64,000 bases of DNA. It comes from an uncultured Chloroflexales bacterium. Its GTDB lineage: Bacteria; Chloroflexota; Chloroflexia; Chloroflexales; Chloroflexaceae. Position numbers and translations under genes: made by a program. The DNA lies in the NCBI GenBank assembly GCA_937918935.1, contig CAKZSI010000007.1, forward strand, positions 50,674 through 114,673, read 5' to 3'. Under the pieces are notes generated by a model. That model made no database searches and was not told the DNA's origin. It worked only from the letters and a program-made list of their open reading frames with translations. Below, piece by piece: positions 61,422-64,000 of this stretch; within the stretch, counting starts at the first letter, position 1; each line of letters starts with the position of its first letter.

Positions 61422-61470
61422 GGCCACAGGCGGCGGGGCAACCCTGAGGGTCGCTCCGCCGCCTGTGGCC
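61422..61470. terminator. Long perfect hairpin between sppA and groEL
   Basis: 15-bp perfect stem GGCCACAGGCGGCGG / CCGCCGCCTGTGGCC between converging genes; a GGGGAAAGCC-GGGTTCCCC palindrome (61489-61507) follows. Probably stops both transcripts. Confidence 0.65.
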
Positions 61471-61514
61471 TTACGGACAGAGGGGTATGGGGAAAGCCGG
61501 GTTCCCCGAGTACC

Positions 61515-63161
61515 CTAGAAGTCCATCCCGCCGCCCATACCTCCGGGCATCCCGCCGCCAGCGGGCGCCTTCTCCTCGGGGATGTCGGTAATCAGCGCCT
61601 CGGTGGTGAGGATCATCCCCGCGATCGAGACCGCATTCTGCACGGCGCTGCGGGTCACCTTCACCGGGTCAATGATGCCCTGCTCGATCATGCTGCCGTA
61701 CTCGCCGGTCAGCACATTGTAGCCAATGGTCCGGTCGCCCTTCTCCTCCTGCATACGGCGGACATCGGCGATGATCACCGAACCGTCCTCGCCGGCGTTG
61801 CGGGCCAGCACACGCAGCGGCTCTTCCAGCGCACGGCGGAGGATCTGCAGGCCGACCTTCTCGTCCTCGTGCTCGACCTTCACGCTATCCAGGGCGGGAA
61901 TGGCGTTAATCAGCGCCACACCGCCGCCAGGAACGATACCCTCTTCAACCGCCGCGCGGGTCGCCGAGAGGGCGTCTTCGACGCGGTGCTTCTTCTCCTT
62001 CAGCTCCGGCTCGGTAGCCGCGCCGACCTTGATCACCGCCACGCCGCCAGCCAGCTTGGCCAGGCGCTCCTGGAGCTTCTCGCGGTCGAAGTCGCTGGTA
62101 GTCGTCTCAATCTGAGCGCGGATCTGCTCGATGCGGGCGCGAATGGCCGCCTCATCGCCCTTGCCCTCGACAATCGTGGTATCGTCCTTGGTAGCCACCA
62201 CCTTGCGGGCGCGGCCCAGGTCCTCGATAGTCGTACTGTCGAGCTTGCGGCCAATCTCCTCGCTGATCACCGTACCGCCGGTGAGGATGGCAATGTCCTG
62301 CAACATCGCCTTGCGGCGATCGCCGAAACCAGGCGCCTTGACTGCCAGGGCGTTGATCGTGCCCCGTAGCTTGTTGACCACCAGCGTGGCCAGCGCCTCG
62401 CCGTCCACGTCTTCGGCAATGATCACGAAGTTCTTCGTGACCTGCAGGACCTTTTCGAGCACGGGGAGAATGTCCTGAATGCTACTGATCTTCTTATCGG
62501 TAATGAGGATGTAGGGGTCGTCGAGTTCCGCTTCCTGGCGCTCAACGTTGGTGACCATGTAGCCCGAGATGTAGCCCCGGTCGAACTGCATGCCCTCGGT
62601 GTACTCCTTCTCGAAGGCAACGCCCTTGGACTCCTCAACGGTGATCACCCCGTCCTTGCCGACCTTCTCCATCACCTCGGCGATCAGGTCACCGATCTCG
62701 CTATCGGCAGCCGAGTTCGTCGCCACGTGGGCAATATCGGCACGGTCGCGCACCGGGGTGGCGCTGGACTTGATCGCCGCCACCAGAGCCTCGGCGCCGC
62801 GGTCGAGGCCGCGCTTGAGCAGCATCGCATTTGCGCCCGCCGCGACGACCTTCAGACCCTCATTGACAATCGCCTGAGCCAGCACCGTCGCAGTGGTGGT
62901 GCCATCACCGGCCACATCGTTGGTCTTGGTCGCCGCTTCCTTGAGGAGCTGGGCGCCCATGTTCTCGAAGGGGTCCTTGAGTTCAACCTCTTTGGCTACC
63001 GTCACACCATCGTGGGTGACGGTAGGAGCGCCGAACTTCTTATCAATCGCCACATTGCGGCCACGGGGGCCGAGGGTCGTCTTTACCGCCTCGGCGATCG
63101 TATCAACGCCCCGCTTGAGCGCGCGCCGCGCCTCTTCATTGAAGGAAAGTTGCTTCGGCAT
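61515..63161 (-). CDS. groL: Chaperonin GroEL (Hsp60)
   Basis: 548 aa, full length. [20 protein letters not shown] start, [36 protein letters not shown] (ATP site) and the Gly/Met-rich tail [14 protein letters not shown]. Forms the 14-mer folding chamber with GroES, encoded 52 bp upstream. Controlled by the CIRCE elements before groS. Confidence 0.97.
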   Translation of the reverse strand: MPKQLSFNEEARRALKRGVDTIAEAVKTTLGPRGRNVAIDKKFGAPTVTHDGVTVAKEVELKDPFENMGAQLLKEAATKTNDVAGDGTTTATVLAQAIVNEGLKVVAAGANAMLLKRGLDRGAEALVAAIKSSATPVRDRADIAHVATNSAADSEIGDLIAEVMEKVGKDGVITVEESKGVAFEKEYTEGMQFDRGYISGYMVTNVERQEAELDDPYILITDKKISSIQDILPVLEKVLQVTKNFVIIAEDVDGEALATLVVNKLRGTINALAVKAPGFGDRRKAMLQDIAILTGGTVISEEIGRKLDSTTIEDLGRARKVVATKDDTTIVEGKGDEAAIRARIEQIRAQIETTTSDFDREKLQERLAKLAGGVAVIKVGAATEPELKEKKHRVEDALSATRAAVEEGIVPGGGVALINAIPALDSVKVEHEDEKVGLQILRRALEEPLRVLARNAGEDGSVIIADVRRMQEEKGDRTIGYNVLTGEYGSMIEQGIIDPVKVTRSAVQNAVSIAGMILTTEALITDIPEEKAPAGGGMPGGMGGGMDF

Positions 63162-63213
63162 AGACCGGTTATCTCCTTATGGTAACAAAGCGGTGGAAAC
63201 GTCGGTTCGGCGC

Positions 63214-63516
63214 TCAGTCCTGGATAATGCCCAGAACGTCCTTCTCCGAAAGGATGAGGTACTCGACATCGTCGATCTTGAACTCGGTGCCGCTGTACTT
63301 GGCGAAAAGCACCTTATCGCCGACCTTGACATTCATCGGGATCAGCTTCCCGCTGTCATCACGGCGGCCCTCGCCTACGGCAAGCACCGTGCCCTCCATC
63401 GGACGCTCCTTGCTGGCGGTGTCGGGCAGGAAGATACCGCCCTTGGTCCTCTCCTCGCGCTCCATCGGCTTGACCACCACGCGGTCGCCAAGGGGCCGAA
63501 TGCGGAAGTCACCCAT
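63214..63516 (-). CDS. groS: Co-chaperonin GroES (Hsp10)
   Basis: 100 aa from the ATG at 63516 (GGAGGG upstream). [37 protein letters not shown], mobile loop and C-terminal [12 protein letters not shown]. Cap of the GroEL chamber. First gene of groESL. Confidence 0.96.
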   Translation of the reverse strand: MGDFRIRPLGDRVVVKPMEREERTKGGIFLPDTASKERPMEGTVLAVGEGRRDDSGKLIPMNVKVGDKVLFAKYSGTEFKIDDVEYLILSEKDVLGIIQD

Positions 63517-63565
63517 AGCTGCAATCCCTCCTACACACTCTATAGTGCGACACGACACTCAGGTG

Positions 63566-63665
63566 TTAGCACTCTTGATGTGAGAGTGCTAACCGGGGAG
63601 TATAGTACCCAAGGGTGCGGGATTTGTCAAGCCCTATTTTAGCACTCTTTCGCCAGGAGTGCCAG
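63566..63665 (-). promoter_or_regulatory. groESL promoter flanked by two CIRCE elements
   Basis: CIRCE 1 at 63566-63592 is perfect: TTAGCACTC-N9-GAGTGCTAA. The promoter is TTGACA (63630-63625), 17 bp, TACTAT (63607-63602) on the minus strand. CIRCE 2 at 63639-63665, TTAGCACTC-N9-GAGTGCCAG, matches 16 of 18 arm positions and lies upstream of the -35. HrcA would bind both, so repression before heat shock should be tight. Confidence 0.9.
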
Positions 63666-63869
63666 CAGGATGGTCAGCCGCCGGGCGGAACGACGCCAAC
63701 GCCCGGTTGATCGCCCGCGCCGTGGCTGTCGCGAGGCAGCCGGCGGGCGGAACTGTTCACCTATGCGCGGTGCCACCTCCCACTCCTCCCCCGCTGGGAG
63801 AGGGCTTCCCGCGCCGCTCCCCATTGGAGCGGTTCGGAGGCATCCCGACGGCGCACCAGCGCCTGCCCC

Positions 63870-64000
63870 GCTCCTCCCCCCGGCGGGGCGAGGCCGGGAC
63901 ATGCCCGTCTACGACCGTGAGGCCGTCATCGCTCCTCCCCCCGGCGGGGCGAGGCCGGGACATGCCCGTCTACGACCGTGAGGCCGTCATCGCTCCTCCC
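63870..64000. repeat. 61-bp tandem repeat running off the window end
   Basis: Two complete identical copies (63870-63930 and 63931-63991) and the start of a third (63992-64000). Each unit starts GCTCCTCCCCCCGGCGGGG and ends in GTGAGGCCGTCATC. The 63666-63869 stretch before it shows no gene, only related GC-rich fragments (CTCCTCCC at 63781 and 63871). Confidence 0.85.

Noticed and set aside
63870..64000. CRISPR array
   Set aside because: The 61-bp units are identical throughout, with no repeat/spacer alternation, and no cas genes are visible.
1..64000. tRNA, rRNA or transposase genes
   Set aside because: I looked through the gaps between genes and saw no cloverleaf-like, rRNA-like or transposase sequences, but without a covariance search a divergent tRNA could be missed.

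Overview
This window is a GC-rich bacterial chromosome segment, most likely from the Chloroflexota (class Chloroflexia, Chloroflexus/Roseiflexus-like filamentous bacteria). The reasons are an arsenite oxidase arranged aioB-aioA and closely resembling Chloroflexus AioA, an MGDG-synthase-type glycosyltransferase, secreted proteins ending in a VYLP..R motif, and many lipoproteins with Ala/Pro/Thr-rich linkers. No photosynthesis-specific gene is certain here; the ChlI/ChlD-like genes sit with cobN, not bchH. I saw no rRNA, tRNA, CRISPR array, transposase or phage gene.

Layout. 0-4.7 kb: the tail of an ABC-3 metal permease, a ribbon-helix-helix/VOC fusion with its own operator, and an mbnP-mbnH-type pair (copper-binding lipoprotein plus MauG-like di-haem enzyme) led by a small CxxHC membrane protein. 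4.9-25.5 kb: a long corrinoid locus. It starts with a cobalamin riboswitch, then has two BtuF-like lipoproteins, a secreted double alpha/alpha-toroid protein, two secreted DUF4430-like proteins, a thioredoxin-like 2Fe-2S ferredoxin, BtuC, BtuD, ChlD-like, ChlI-like, CobN and CbiZ. 25.5-32.3 kb: arsenite oxidase aioBA with an FmdE-like protein and a NarX/NarL-type two-component pair. 32.6-43.4 kb: envelope and miscellaneous genes (two glycosyltransferases, a subtilase, DUF4397, a DUF488 cassette, DUF427, a deacetylase, a phosphodiester glycosidase). 43.6-48.0 kb: a zinc-starvation-type operon (COG0523 GTPase, degenerate zinc ribbon, DsrE-like, Cys-poor L28, FAD protein) followed by a His-rich protein. 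48.0-53.4 kb: CopC/CopD, cytochromes c and two more CxxHC membrane proteins. 53.4-59.5 kb: znuBCA, zur, a second COG0523 GTPase, an FmdB zinc ribbon and a second Fur-family regulator. 59.5-64 kb: an SGNH hydrolase, SppA, and groESL with two CIRCE elements, then a 61-bp tandem repeat running off the end.

Together the genes read as a metal and tetrapyrrole-cofactor region. Corrinoid capture, import and remodelling (5-25 kb), copper handling (1-4.7 and 48-53 kb) and zinc homeostasis (43-48 and 53-59 kb) take up most of it. A shared 15-bp site, TGAGATANNNTATCA, at both zinc operons probably ties them into one Zur-type regulon. The most novel-looking items are the intrinsic-factor-like corrinoid-capture set, the CxxHC membrane protein family that precedes copper/haem genes at three separate places, and the RHH-VOC protein with four tandem 8-bp operators.
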